From positions 1-34,293 of IMG/VR virus record IMGVR_UViG_3300044522_000220: a DNA stretch of 34,293 nt; one strand, given 5' to 3'. The notes under the pieces were generated by a model that had not been told where the DNA came from, searched no databases, and saw nothing but the letters and a program-made list of their open reading frames with translations. The position numbers were made by a program, and so were the translations under genes. This document shows, piece after piece, positions 6,615 to 13,635 of this stretch. Positions within the stretch are counted from its first letter, which is position 1, and each line of letters starts with the position of its first letter. Source of the stretch: a virus.

Positions 6615-6644
6615 TAAAGATATACACAAATATTAAATAAACAA
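6615..6644 (-). promoter_or_regulatory. Leftward early promoter (Bacteroidota type)
   Basis: On the minus strand TTG (6642-6644), exactly 19 bases, then TATCTTTA (6615-6622), which matches TAnnTTTG at 7 of 8 positions. Transcription would start near 6608, about 34 bases before the ATG of the first early gene. Confidence 0.65.
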
Positions 6645-6676
6645 AAAATATTGTAAATTATTTTAAAATAGTTTTC

Positions 6677-6692
6677 GGTCTATATTTAGACC
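6677..6692. promoter_or_regulatory. Palindromic operator-like site
   Basis: GGTCTA, four bases, TAGACC is a perfect 6-bp inverted repeat about 35 bases upstream of the early promoter. A further GACCAAT (6689-6695) and ATTGGTC (6721-6727) pair overlaps it, so three GGTC half-sites lie within 50 bases. This suggests a dimeric regulator site; no binding protein is identified. Confidence 0.45.
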
Positions 6693-6727
6693 AATGGTAT
6701 ACTTTCTTTACTATCCTTTAATTGGTC

Positions 6728-6840
6728 GTATACATTATATAATGTATTATATATTATATACTATATTATATAATATATACTATATTATTTAATTAATACT
6801 ATATTCTATAATAAATAATATATACTATATTATATTAGGG
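6728..6840. repeat. Extremely AT-rich repeat tract in the control region
   Basis: About 110 bases are almost pure A and T. The 14-mer ATATACTATATTAT occurs exactly at 6756, 6775 and 6820, with a degenerate copy near 6794. The single C residues at 6761, 6780 and 6799 are 19 bases apart. This could be a duplex-unwinding element, an origin or a regulator array. It has no coding potential. Confidence 0.6.
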
Positions 6841-7140
6841 ATGCTTTACCAACGATATTGAATTTGTGTTAGTTATCTTTTATAGTGGGGTGGGTTATGT
6901 TATGCGATTGAGACAGTAACAAATTGTATATAAAATAAAGTACTTAAACAGTACCAATAACTAACCTATTTAACATAATACTAATTATAAGACAATTCCG
7001 TACTTGATTAACAGACGATTAAATATTATATATTTATACCATATACCCCCTACCCACTTTATTCGTACAACGAAAGTTTTCGTACCCTTGTGCCCTTCAT
7101 ATTTTTGATATAAAACATTGTTTTCACAAATTTTAATATT
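6841..7140. other. Noncoding divergent control region
   Basis: I see no supported gene here. Visible structure: GTTAGTTAT (6868-6876) and ATAACTAAC (6957-6965) form a 9-bp inverted repeat about 80 bases apart, and TTCGTAC occurs twice within about 22 bases around 7062-7084, flanking CGAAAGTTTTCG. The stretch lies between the leftward early promoter and the rightward tRNA-like genes. Confidence 0.5.
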
Positions 7141-7154
7141 TGGCATATATGTTG

Positions 7155-7162
7155 TAGCTTTG
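7155..7162 (+). promoter_or_regulatory. Possible rightward -7 element before tRNA-like genes
   Basis: TAGCTTTG matches TAnnTTTG exactly. No TTG lies 19 bases upstream, so support is partial. Transcription from it would start near 7170, at a perfect hairpin (GCTATG 7171-7176, CATAGC 7187-7192). Confidence 0.35.
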
Positions 7163-7200
7163 ACTGCTCCGCTATGGTCTCAGTATCATAGCTCAATGGA

Positions 7201-7273
7201 ATCTCGTTAGCTCAATTGGTCAAGAGCCCATCATAGTAGATGGAGTGTGTAGGTTCGAGTCCTTCACGAGATG
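7201..7273 (+). tRNA. tRNA-like gene 1, anticodon arm abnormal
   Basis: The acceptor stem ATCTCGT/ACGAGAT (7201-7207, 7266-7272) is a perfect 7 bp. The D arm is GCTC/GAGC with GG in the loop. The T arm is GTAGG, loop TTCGAGT, CCTTC with one mismatch, followed directly by GCA. The anticodon arm departs from the rule: CCATC/GATGG encloses only six bases (ATAGTA) and leaves no base at position 26. U33 and the anticodon therefore cannot be placed, and I assign no amino acid. It may be a decayed tRNA, an unusual functional one, or a tRNA mimic. Confidence 0.55.
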
Positions 7274-7335
7274 CAAAGGTTTGACCATTTAAAGCTATTG
7301 GATAGAATCGATAGTGTCCTTGAAGATGGTATCAC

Positions 7336-7428
7336 AGTTAGGTGGCAGAATGGAAATTGCTATTAAGTGAAGGTTCTGGACTTCGCAATAAAATTTAGTA
7401 TATGCAGGTTCGAATCCTGCCCTAACTG
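7336..7428 (+). tRNA. tRNA-like gene 2, extended anticodon arm
   Basis: The acceptor stem AGTTAGG/CCTAACT (7336-7342, 7421-7427) and the T arm GCAGG, TTCGAAT, CCTGC are perfect. The D arm is GCAG/TTGC with a GG-containing loop, as in Leu/Ser tRNAs, and a long variable region (AATAAAATTTAGTATAT) would fit class II. The anticodon arm is extended: TATT/AATA, a two-base bulge, then GTGAAG/CTTCGC closing an 8-base loop, GTTCTGGA. No standard 7-base loop can be drawn, so the anticodon is left open. GCA follows, as in the first element. Confidence 0.55.
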
Positions 7429-7440
7429 CAAATTGATGTT

Positions 7441-7635
7441 ATGAGAGATACAATTGGTAAGAGGATATATAGGTGCAAGTGTGGTGCTTGTCTGGAGGAG
7501 TATGTCTGGAGCAGTGAGATAAGGGAGAAGGAGTTTGAGTGTAGGAAGTGTGGCAAGTCACTTGGGTTTAATAACATCAAGGTAGAGAAGGTAGTGAGTA
7601 TTGTATCTATTAGAACGCCAACCAAAAACCGATAA
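7441..7635 (+). CDS. Zinc-ribbon protein (64 aa)
   Basis: Cys at residues 12, 14, 17, 34 and 37 (YRCKCGACLEEY and FECRKCGKSL) give a CxC...CxxC zinc ribbon, followed by a basic C-terminus. A single structural zinc and nucleic-acid or protein binding are likely from the family pattern. It begins 12 bases after the second tRNA-like gene and is separated from the next gene by one base. Function unknown; rightward position before the terminase suggests a regulator of the late block, but this is inference. Confidence 0.7.
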   Translation: MRDTIGKRIYRCKCGACLEEYVWSSEIREKEFECRKCGKSLGFNNIKVEKVVSIVSIRTPTKNR

Positions 7636-7636
7636 T

Positions 7637-7819
7637 ATGAAGAAAGTATTGCAATCAATCCTTATTGGATTTTCGACAGTATTTGTAGGACTTGTTTTAG
7701 CAACCTATATTTTTTTAGTTGCTTCTAATGCAGATAAATGGTATGGTGTACTTGGGTTATTTGTATTTGCTGTTTCTTTAGCATCATTTTTACATTACCA
7801 ATTTACTAATATCAAATAA
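7637..7819 (+). CDS. Small two-pass membrane protein (60 aa)
   Basis: Two hydrophobic segments are visible: ILIGFSTVFVGLVLATYIFL and YGVLGLFVFAVSLASFL. The start at 7637 is chosen because it follows the zinc-ribbon stop by one base; an in-frame ATG at 7601 would overlap that gene. It lies directly before the small terminase. No family recognised. Confidence 0.6.
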   Translation: MKKVLQSILIGFSTVFVGLVLATYIFLVASNADKWYGVLGLFVFAVSLASFLHYQFTNIK

Positions 7820-7820
7820 T

Positions 7821-8357
7821 ATGAACGCAGAGTTTAAGGACATAACGAAAGAAGCATTTATCATTGCTTATAGGGAGAATTTTGGAAATATTACCATTGC
7901 TTGTCAAGCGTGTGGTATTAGCAGAACAATGTACCAAGGATGGATGAAAAATGATATGGAGTTTAAAAAGACCTTGGCTGAAATAGAACCAGAGGAGATT
8001 ATGCTTGATTGGGGTGAGCACAAGTTAATGGAAAGGGTTACAAAGGGAGATACCTTAGCTACCATGTTTTTACTCAAGACTAAGGGCAAGAGAAGAGGTT
8101 ACATTGAAAAAACTGAGGTGGCCCATGAAGGCGATGTGGTGAAACAAATTACGGTCAACGTAGTGAAGCCGTCAGAATTGCCTAACTTGCAGAAGCAACT
8201 TGATGGAGATGAGAATATAATTAATTTCGATACTCAGAAAGATAACAGCTTTACTGTTCCAGCCACATTGGCTAGTGAGATACCAGAGATTCCGTTATAT
8301 GACCATGATAAAGGCGAGTTGCTTGATATGAATGACCAGGATGAGTACGAAGAGTAG
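7821..8357 (+). CDS. terS: Terminase small subunit (178 aa)
   Basis: The N-terminal helix-turn-helix (residues 8-45, NITIACQACGISRTMYQGWM) is the DNA-recognition domain of phage small terminases. A helical oligomerisation part follows (EPEEIMLDWGEHKLMERV, GDTLATMFLLKTKGKRRGY), then an acidic C-terminal tail thought to contact the large subunit. It recognises the packaging site and feeds DNA to the motor. Unusually, 658 noncoding bases separate it from the large subunit, where overlap or close spacing is the norm. Confidence 0.85.
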   Translation: MNAEFKDITKEAFIIAYRENFGNITIACQACGISRTMYQGWMKNDMEFKKTLAEIEPEEIMLDWGEHKLMERVTKGDTLATMFLLKTKGKRRGYIEKTEVAHEGDVVKQITVNVVKPSELPNLQKQLDGDENIINFDTQKDNSFTVPATLASEIPEIPLYDHDKGELLDMNDQDEYEE

Positions 8358-9015
8358 TTATCGCTCAAATAAAGTTGCTTTATAGTGCAACTTGAGCCGT
8401 AAATGAACGATAAACGGCTCATTACTGATTGATAAAGTTTTCTATTGGTAAACTTGTAACCAAAATGGGAACTATATTTCTATTTTGCATGAATTTTACA
8501 GAATATTCATGCAATAGTTTATAAATTAGAAATATATGTCCAGTTTTTGATACTAAAAACATGACATTACCGAAATAGTGGGATGATTTTTACAAAATTT
8601 GTGACATAGTTAGGGGGAATTCGGTAGTAATACTACTCTATTATCAAAAAATGTAAACTGTTCAAGTTTTGATAGTGTTCACGTGCAGTGAACAAAGCTA
8701 TAAAATGAACTGTCCGCTTTTTTAGGATAGTTGAAATTATAAAATCTTGTTGTACCAAAATTATAGTCTTGTACGTATAATAGCCGTACACTTGTTATAC
8801 TTTTATGTGTTAAAGTAACATAAGTACACTTATTCGTACGATAAAGTGCCATAAAACGCACAAATGCACATCATATTGTGCAATTAATGACACATTATGC
8901 CATCATTAGTGTCAAATAATGCACTTTATGGTGCATATATCCTACGTTGTTATAAAACCAAAAAGTACTAACTTCGTTTTACCAATCCAGATTTTTTAAT
9001 TTTTTCCCATGTCCT
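8358..9015. other. Structured noncoding region between the terminase genes
   Basis: No credible ORF is present. The stretch is filled with perfect inverted repeats. Among them are 8372-8393 (AAGTTGC/GCAACTT), 8394-8420 (GAGCCGT/ACGGCTC), 8435-8455 (AAGTTT/AAACTT) and 8485-8514 (TTGCATGAAT/ATTCATGCAA) nested in 8473-8536 (TATATTTCTA/TAGAAATATA). Further copies include 8624-8636, 8642-8674 (TATCAAAA/TTTTGATA), 8676-8694 (TGTTCAC/GTGAACA), 8708-8732 (AACTGTCC/GGATAGTT), 8770-8790, 8841-8929 (ATAAAGTGC/GCACTTTAT), 8858-8881 (GCACAA/TTGTGC) and 8888-8914 (TGACAC/GTGTCA). A structured RNA, a packaging site or a replication element are all possible. Confidence 0.6.
8947..8976 (+). promoter_or_regulatory. 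Promoter upstream of the large terminase
   Basis: TTG (8947-8949), exactly 19 bases, TAACTTCG (8969-8976), which matches TAnnTTTG at 7 of 8 positions. Transcription would start about 30 bases before the terminase ATG. Confidence 0.6.
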
Positions 9016-10152
9016 ATGAACGTAACTACCAACATCGTTTTCGAGATACTACAAAACAGCCAAAAGAAAATATCGGTTATGCAAGGCGGAACAAGGTCTG
9101 GCAAAACATACAATGTCTTGACCTGGTTTATAGTCAAACTGTTGCAAGAAAAGGGAAAAACGCTGACTATCTGCCGTTCCTCGCTGCCGTCTATCAAAGG
9201 CTCCGTAATGAGAGACTTTGTAGAGATACTGTCGAAATATGGTTTATACTCAGAGGAAAAACACAACAAGTCAGAAAATCTTTACTTCTTAGGGGGAAAC
9301 GTAGTAGAGTTCGTATCTACCGACCAACCTCAAAAGATAAGAGGTCGAAAAAGGAATTACTTATTTATAAACGAAGCTAACGAAGTTAACTACGAATCTT
9401 GGATGCAGTTAGCATTAAGAACCACAGAAAAGATAGTTATTGACTATAATCCATCAGATTACTACTCTTGGATATATGATAAGGTGGTTACAAGGGAAGA
9501 TGCTGATTTTACCATCACAACCTATAAAGACAATCCATTCCTTGAGAAATCATTGGTGGAAGAGATTGAAAGATTGAAGGATGCCGACCATGAATATTGG
9601 AGAGTTTACGGTTTAGGTGAAAGAGCAATATCAGAAGCAACTATTTATACCCATTGGAAACGCAGACGAAACTTCCCAGAAGGAGGGGAAATATTTTATG
9701 GACTGGATTTTGGCTACAACAATCAAACCGCACTGGTACGTATCAAACACTTCGACAATGAGATTTTCGTGGAACAACTTATCTACGAAACTAAAATGTC
9801 CACTTCGTTACTTATCGATAGGTTAAAGGCATTTGGCTTTGACAAGCGAACTGAGATATTCGCAGATGCCGCTGAGCCCAAGACTATCGCTGAGGTTAAT
9901 AAGGCAGGGTTGAGCCTTAAACTGGCCATTAAAGATGTTTTTGCTGGTATCAACAAGGTAAAGTCGTTCCCATTGATAATTAAAAGCGATTCCTTAGATT
10001 TGTTAGATGAAGTAAAGAACTATAAGTGGAAAACAGATAACGATGGCAACACCTTAGATGAACCAGTTAAGTTTAGAGACCATTTGATGGATGCCATGAG
10101 GTATGCCATATATACTAAATTTGCCAAACCGAAAAGAGGTTGGGTGGTATAG
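9016..10152 (+). CDS. terL: Terminase large subunit (378 aa)
   Basis: ATPase motor and headful/cos nuclease. Walker A GGTRSGKT is at 24-31, Walker B YLFINEAN at 115-122 with catalytic Glu120, and motif III-like VIDYNPSD at 141-148. The RNase H-fold nuclease has acidic residues in FYGLDFGYNN (Asp231), IFADAAEP (Asp284) and DHLMDAMRY near residue 355. The length and order match the PBSX/T4-type family, slightly short. It pumps DNA through the portal encoded next. A promoter at 8947-8976 appears to drive it separately from the small subunit. Confidence 0.95.
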   Translation: MNVTTNIVFEILQNSQKKISVMQGGTRSGKTYNVLTWFIVKLLQEKGKTLTICRSSLPSIKGSVMRDFVEILSKYGLYSEEKHNKSENLYFLGGNVVEFVSTDQPQKIRGRKRNYLFINEANEVNYESWMQLALRTTEKIVIDYNPSDYYSWIYDKVVTREDADFTITTYKDNPFLEKSLVEEIERLKDADHEYWRVYGLGERAISEATIYTHWKRRRNFPEGGEIFYGLDFGYNNQTALVRIKHFDNEIFVEQLIYETKMSTSLLIDRLKAFGFDKRTEIFADAAEPKTIAEVNKAGLSLKLAIKDVFAGINKVKSFPLIIKSDSLDLLDEVKNYKWKTDNDGNTLDEPVKFRDHLMDAMRYAIYTKFAKPKRGWVV

Positions 10153-10165
10153 GTTAAAAATTTGT

Positions 10166-10173
10166 TACTTTTG
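10166..10173 (+). promoter_or_regulatory. Possible -7 element before the portal gene
   Basis: TACTTTTG matches TAnnTTTG, 17 bases before the GTG start. The nearest TTG (10140-10142) is 23 rather than 19 bases away, so this is weak. Confidence 0.3.
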
Positions 10174-10190
10174 TAAAAATATCATATAGC

Positions 10191-11621
10191 GTGAAATTAA
10201 CTGACATATTCGGTAGTCTTAATCCTTTTCAACAAAAGGCAAAAGCTCCCAATGGGATGATACAAGTCACAAGTCCATTTTCGGATTTTGCTGGACTACT
10301 TGCTGGAAGGACTTTGTACCCAGAACTAAATCAAAGAAAATTTGTAAACGATTACGATAACAATAGCGAGGTGTATGCTATTATCAAACGTATATCTAAA
10401 ACTGTATCAAGTGTTCCATTTTACGTTTACAAGGTAAAAGATAAGAAAGCACTTACACGTTATGCAGCACTCACTAAAAACTCAACAACTACTCAAGACT
10501 TAGCTAAGGCTGAGTTAATTAGAGTTAAAGCTGTTGATGAGATTGCTGACTCCCCATTAAACAGTCTATTAGAAAAACCTAACGAATATCAATCACTTTC
10601 TGAATTCATTGAAAGCGTTATTGGTTATAAACTTATTTGCGGCAATTCTTTTGTTTGGGCTAACCGATTAGAAAACGGTAAGGTTCAAGAATTAGTCGTA
10701 CTCCCTCCGCAATACGTTGCCATCATTTCTGATGGAACAATCAATGGGGTTGAAGGTTATTCTTTTACACTTGTCGGATGGGATTTCTTAGATGCGAAAG
10801 ACGTAATCCATCTAAAATACTTCAACCCTTACTTTGACACTAATGGTTCACAACTATACGGACTTTCTCCTTTACAAGCAGCTTACAGAACTGTACAACG
10901 TAGCAATGACGCAAAAGATACATCTGTTGGTATGTTGCAGAACCAAGGACCTAAAGGCATATTGTATGCTGATGAGTCTAATAACTTTGGGCAAGAAGAA
11001 GCAGGAAAATTAAAAGAAGATTTCTACAATCAGTACGGAACTAAGACGCAAGGTCAAATCGTTCAGAACGCTGGTAAGATTTTAATTGCTGGTGCTAAGT
11101 TGGGTTGGGTTAACATGGGATTATCTCCTATTGATTTGCAATTACTAGAATCGGAAAAAGTTACGTTAAGAGAACTTTGTAATGTGTACGGTGTAAACTC
11201 TGCACTATTTAACGACCCAGATAATAAGACTTATAATAACATGAAGGAAGCTAAAAAGGAAATGCTTACGCAAGTAGTACTTCCAGAATTAGTTGCACTT
11301 CGTGATGCTTTCAATAGATTTTTTGCAGTAGAAATTGGACAAGGATTTTATATTGATTTTGATATTACTGTATTTCCAGAGTTACAAGAGGATATGAAAG
11401 AACTTTCTGCTATCTTATCTCAATCATGGTGGATTAGTCCTAATGAGAAAAGAGCAGCAATGCGTTATGATACTTCTAATGACCCAGTAATGGATGAAAT
11501 ATTTATACCAGCAGGTTACTTACCTATTGATGAGTTAACCATGCTACAAGACCCAAGGAACGCACAGCAACAAGGTGATTACAATGTACCCCCAGTTAAA
11601 AATTTAAAAGATGGAATTTAA
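10191..11621 (+). CDS. Portal protein (476 aa)
   Basis: Twelve-subunit ring at the capsid vertex through which DNA passes. HK97-type pattern: VYAIIKRISKTVSSVPFYVY near residue 62, LLEKPNEYQSLSEFIES near 124, VIHLKYFNP near 204, and the crown/stem part with LLESEKVTLRELCNVYGV near 319. Length is usual for the family. The start is GTG at 10191; no ATG gives a better N-terminus. The last 11 bases overlap the next gene. Confidence 0.92.
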   Translation: MKLTDIFGSLNPFQQKAKAPNGMIQVTSPFSDFAGLLAGRTLYPELNQRKFVNDYDNNSEVYAIIKRISKTVSSVPFYVYKVKDKKALTRYAALTKNSTTTQDLAKAELIRVKAVDEIADSPLNSLLEKPNEYQSLSEFIESVIGYKLICGNSFVWANRLENGKVQELVVLPPQYVAIISDGTINGVEGYSFTLVGWDFLDAKDVIHLKYFNPYFDTNGSQLYGLSPLQAAYRTVQRSNDAKDTSVGMLQNQGPKGILYADESNNFGQEEAGKLKEDFYNQYGTKTQGQIVQNAGKILIAGAKLGWVNMGLSPIDLQLLESEKVTLRELCNVYGVNSALFNDPDNKTYNNMKEAKKEMLTQVVLPELVALRDAFNRFFAVEIGQGFYIDFDITVFPELQEDMKELSAILSQSWWISPNEKRAAMRYDTSNDPVMDEIFIPAGYLPIDELTMLQDPRNAQQQGDYNVPPVKNLKDGI

Positions 11622-12012
11622 GTCATTCGATGAAGCCTTCAAAGTAGTTGAAGATAATTTATCAGAGAAAAGAGTAAATAAGACTAACGCAAAAGGTATT
11701 GCTCATGCAAATAGTTTAATTGCTAGTGGTGATGTAACAGAACCAGATAGCTGGGAAAGACCATCTGTAGAAATGGAGAATACTTACTTAGAAGCTAACG
11801 GATGGGATAAGTTAGCACAATGGTACTTAGGAGTTGATACTTCTATGGATAAAGAAACAAAAGGACATTACGGATATATTTATACTTCTGATTTTAAGAC
11901 TGTAGATAGACAAGGCTTACGTGCTATCAGACAAAGGTCTGCACAAAATGGATTAACTTCCGTTTTTGCAGCAGCAGGAAAAATGATAGAAGCTATAGAT
12001 GGTAAAAAATAA
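11611..12012 (+). CDS. Conserved phage head-module protein (133 aa)
   Basis: Soluble protein with GHYGYIYTSDFKTVDRQGL then IRQRSAQNGLTSVFAAAGKM. This Arg/Gln-Ala-Gln pattern recurs in small head-region proteins of many phages, but I cannot name the function. It overlaps the portal by 11 bases and the minor head protein by one (TAATG), so the three are translationally coupled. Confidence 0.7.
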   Translation: MEFKSFDEAFKVVEDNLSEKRVNKTNAKGIAHANSLIASGDVTEPDSWERPSVEMENTYLEANGWDKLAQWYLGVDTSMDKETKGHYGYIYTSDFKTVDRQGLRAIRQRSAQNGLTSVFAAAGKMIEAIDGKK

Positions 12013-12851
12013 TGGCAAAAATAATTTATCCTTCTCAGCAGTTTGCTTTGCAACAAAAAATTGCAAGGAAATCAATTAGGGAGTATCAGCCAAAAATAAA
12101 ATTGGCATTACAATCTGATTTTGACAGAGCAGCTAAGTTGGTTAAAGACTACGGAGTTCAGCAGACTATTAACAATCGAAATGCGTTATTTGACGGAAAA
12201 GAGATTAATAATATTTTACGAACTTTGTACGAAAGTACTGGTGGCTATACAGCCATGACGTACGAAAAGATATTTGATAAGTATAAAAAAGAAGATTCAG
12301 TAGATTTGGACCCAGATAATATCTTGGATGAATGGTTAGCTTTTATGTTGTCTTATTGGACAACTTATAGTGGAACTAAGATATATGGGATTGAAAATAC
12401 AACCAAGAACGAGATAACAAATATTCTGAATAGTGCCACTAGATATGGACAACAGAACAACTTGAGTCTTAACGAGGTTAATTCACTTGCGATTAAAAAC
12501 CTAAAAGAAGGTAAGATTAACAACGCAAGGAGTCTACTGATAGCTAGAACGGAATCACATCAAGCACTAAGTGCTGGTATGATGGGAGCAGTTAAATTTG
12601 TTAACATACCTTTGCTAAAACAATGGATGGCAGCAGATTATCCTGCTAAGAATAATAGGTACAGAGATTGGCATCGAACATTGGATAGACAAACCAATCC
12701 AGATGCAGGAGGAGTAAGAATACCTATTAATCAAGCGTTTCTGGTAAATACCCCAGAAAGAGGAGTAATCGAAATGCAATATGCACATGATGCGAATGGA
12801 GGAGCAATGAATAATTGCAATTGCCGATGCTGCACAGTGTTTGTTGCTTAA
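12012..12851 (+). CDS. Minor head protein, Mu gpF / SPP1 gp7-like (279 aa)
   Basis: The N-terminal two thirds are helical. The C-terminal part carries the family hallmarks: LLIARTESHQALSAG near residue 175, RDWHRTLDRQTNPDAGG near 215, and NCNCRCCTVF near the end. In related phages this protein binds the portal and is injected or helps assembly. Start by TAATG overlap with the preceding gene. Confidence 0.88.
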   Translation: MAKIIYPSQQFALQQKIARKSIREYQPKIKLALQSDFDRAAKLVKDYGVQQTINNRNALFDGKEINNILRTLYESTGGYTAMTYEKIFDKYKKEDSVDLDPDNILDEWLAFMLSYWTTYSGTKIYGIENTTKNEITNILNSATRYGQQNNLSLNEVNSLAIKNLKEGKINNARSLLIARTESHQALSAGMMGAVKFVNIPLLKQWMAADYPAKNNRYRDWHRTLDRQTNPDAGGVRIPINQAFLVNTPERGVIEMQYAHDANGGAMNNCNCRCCTVFVA

Positions 12852-12861
12852 ACAAATAAAT

Positions 12862-13635
12862 ATGAGTAATTTTTATAACAAAAAGGCAGTTAGTGGAGTA
12901 CCAGTCGATATGGCTGATGATTCAAGAACCATTACGGTTTACTATTCTGCGTTTGGTAATGTAGATAGCGATGGCGATGCAATCATGCCAGGTGCTTTTA
13001 CAAAGTCTATTAAAGAGAATGGTCCACAAGGCAAGAATAGAATCTGGCACTTGTTTAACCACTCTACAGACAAACCAGTATCTAAGCCAAAGGAATTAAT
13101 GGAAGATGCGTTTGGTTTAAAGGCAATCGTTAAAATGCCTAATACAACTTTAGGTAAAGATACTTACGAGCTGTATAAAGAAGGTCATATCACAGAACAT
13201 AGCATTGGATTTCAGACTATTAAGTCTCAAGCTAAATCTGGGTATAACGAGATTCAAGAAATTAAATTGTTTGAAGGTTCTTCAGTTTTATGGGGAGCCA
13301 ATTCTAATACGCCAACAGTAATGGTTAAATCTGAAATCAAATCAACTCTAATTGATGAGATAGCTAAGACTATCAAATCTTTAAGAAATGGTTTCTATAC
13401 AGACGAAACATTCGGTTTGTTAGAATTAAAACTTAAACAATTGCAACAATATCTAGCTGAGATGGAAGATGAAGATTCAGTCGCTTCAGAAGAACAACCG
13501 CCTATAGATGCACCAACTGACTTGCAACCAGAAGGGGAATCAGAAGATGAGGCATTGGAAGATGAAGATGACCCGATGATTTCTGTTGAACTAGAGATAA
13601 ACAAATATTTACAATCATTTAAAATTTTCAACTAA
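12862..13635 (+). CDS. Prohead protease, HK97 family (257 aa)
   Basis: Serine protease (U35/S78) that cleaves the capsid scaffold domain. Residues TITVYYSAFGNVDSDGDAI, the His in WHLFNHSTDKPV (His67) and the Ser in EHSIGF (Ser114) fit the catalytic His/Ser pattern, followed by EIKLFEGSSVLWGAN. The C-terminal 80 residues are strongly acidic and low complexity (DEDSVASEEQPP), possibly scaffold-like. I use the ATG at 12862, 10 bases after the previous stop. An in-frame ATG at 12841 would overlap that gene and add seven residues. Confidence 0.9.
   Translation: MSNFYNKKAVSGVPVDMADDSRTITVYYSAFGNVDSDGDAIMPGAFTKSIKENGPQGKNRIWHLFNHSTDKPVSKPKELMEDAFGLKAIVKMPNTTLGKDTYELYKEGHITEHSIGFQTIKSQAKSGYNEIQEIKLFEGSSVLWGANSNTPTVMVKSEIKSTLIDEIAKTIKSLRNGFYTDETFGLLELKLKQLQQYLAEMEDEDSVASEEQPPIDAPTDLQPEGESEDEALEDEDDPMISVELEINKYLQSFKIFN

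Noticed and set aside
7274-7335. Third tRNA between the two tRNA-like genes
   Set aside because: A hairpin (CTATTG/CGATAG) exists, but there is no T arm or D arm and no closing acceptor stem of tRNA type.
7422-7658. 78-aa hydrophobic minus-strand ORF
   Set aside because: Antisense of the zinc-ribbon gene; hydrophobicity arises from reverse complement of Lys/Glu-rich codons.
8679-8861. 60-aa minus-strand ORF in the terS-terL gap
   Set aside because: It opposes late transcription, has no recognisable start context, and the DNA is dominated by inverted repeats.
9009-9380. 123-aa ORF on the plus strand, highly basic
   Set aside because: It lies inside the large terminase in another frame, where Walker A and B motifs are intact; composition is that of a shadow frame.
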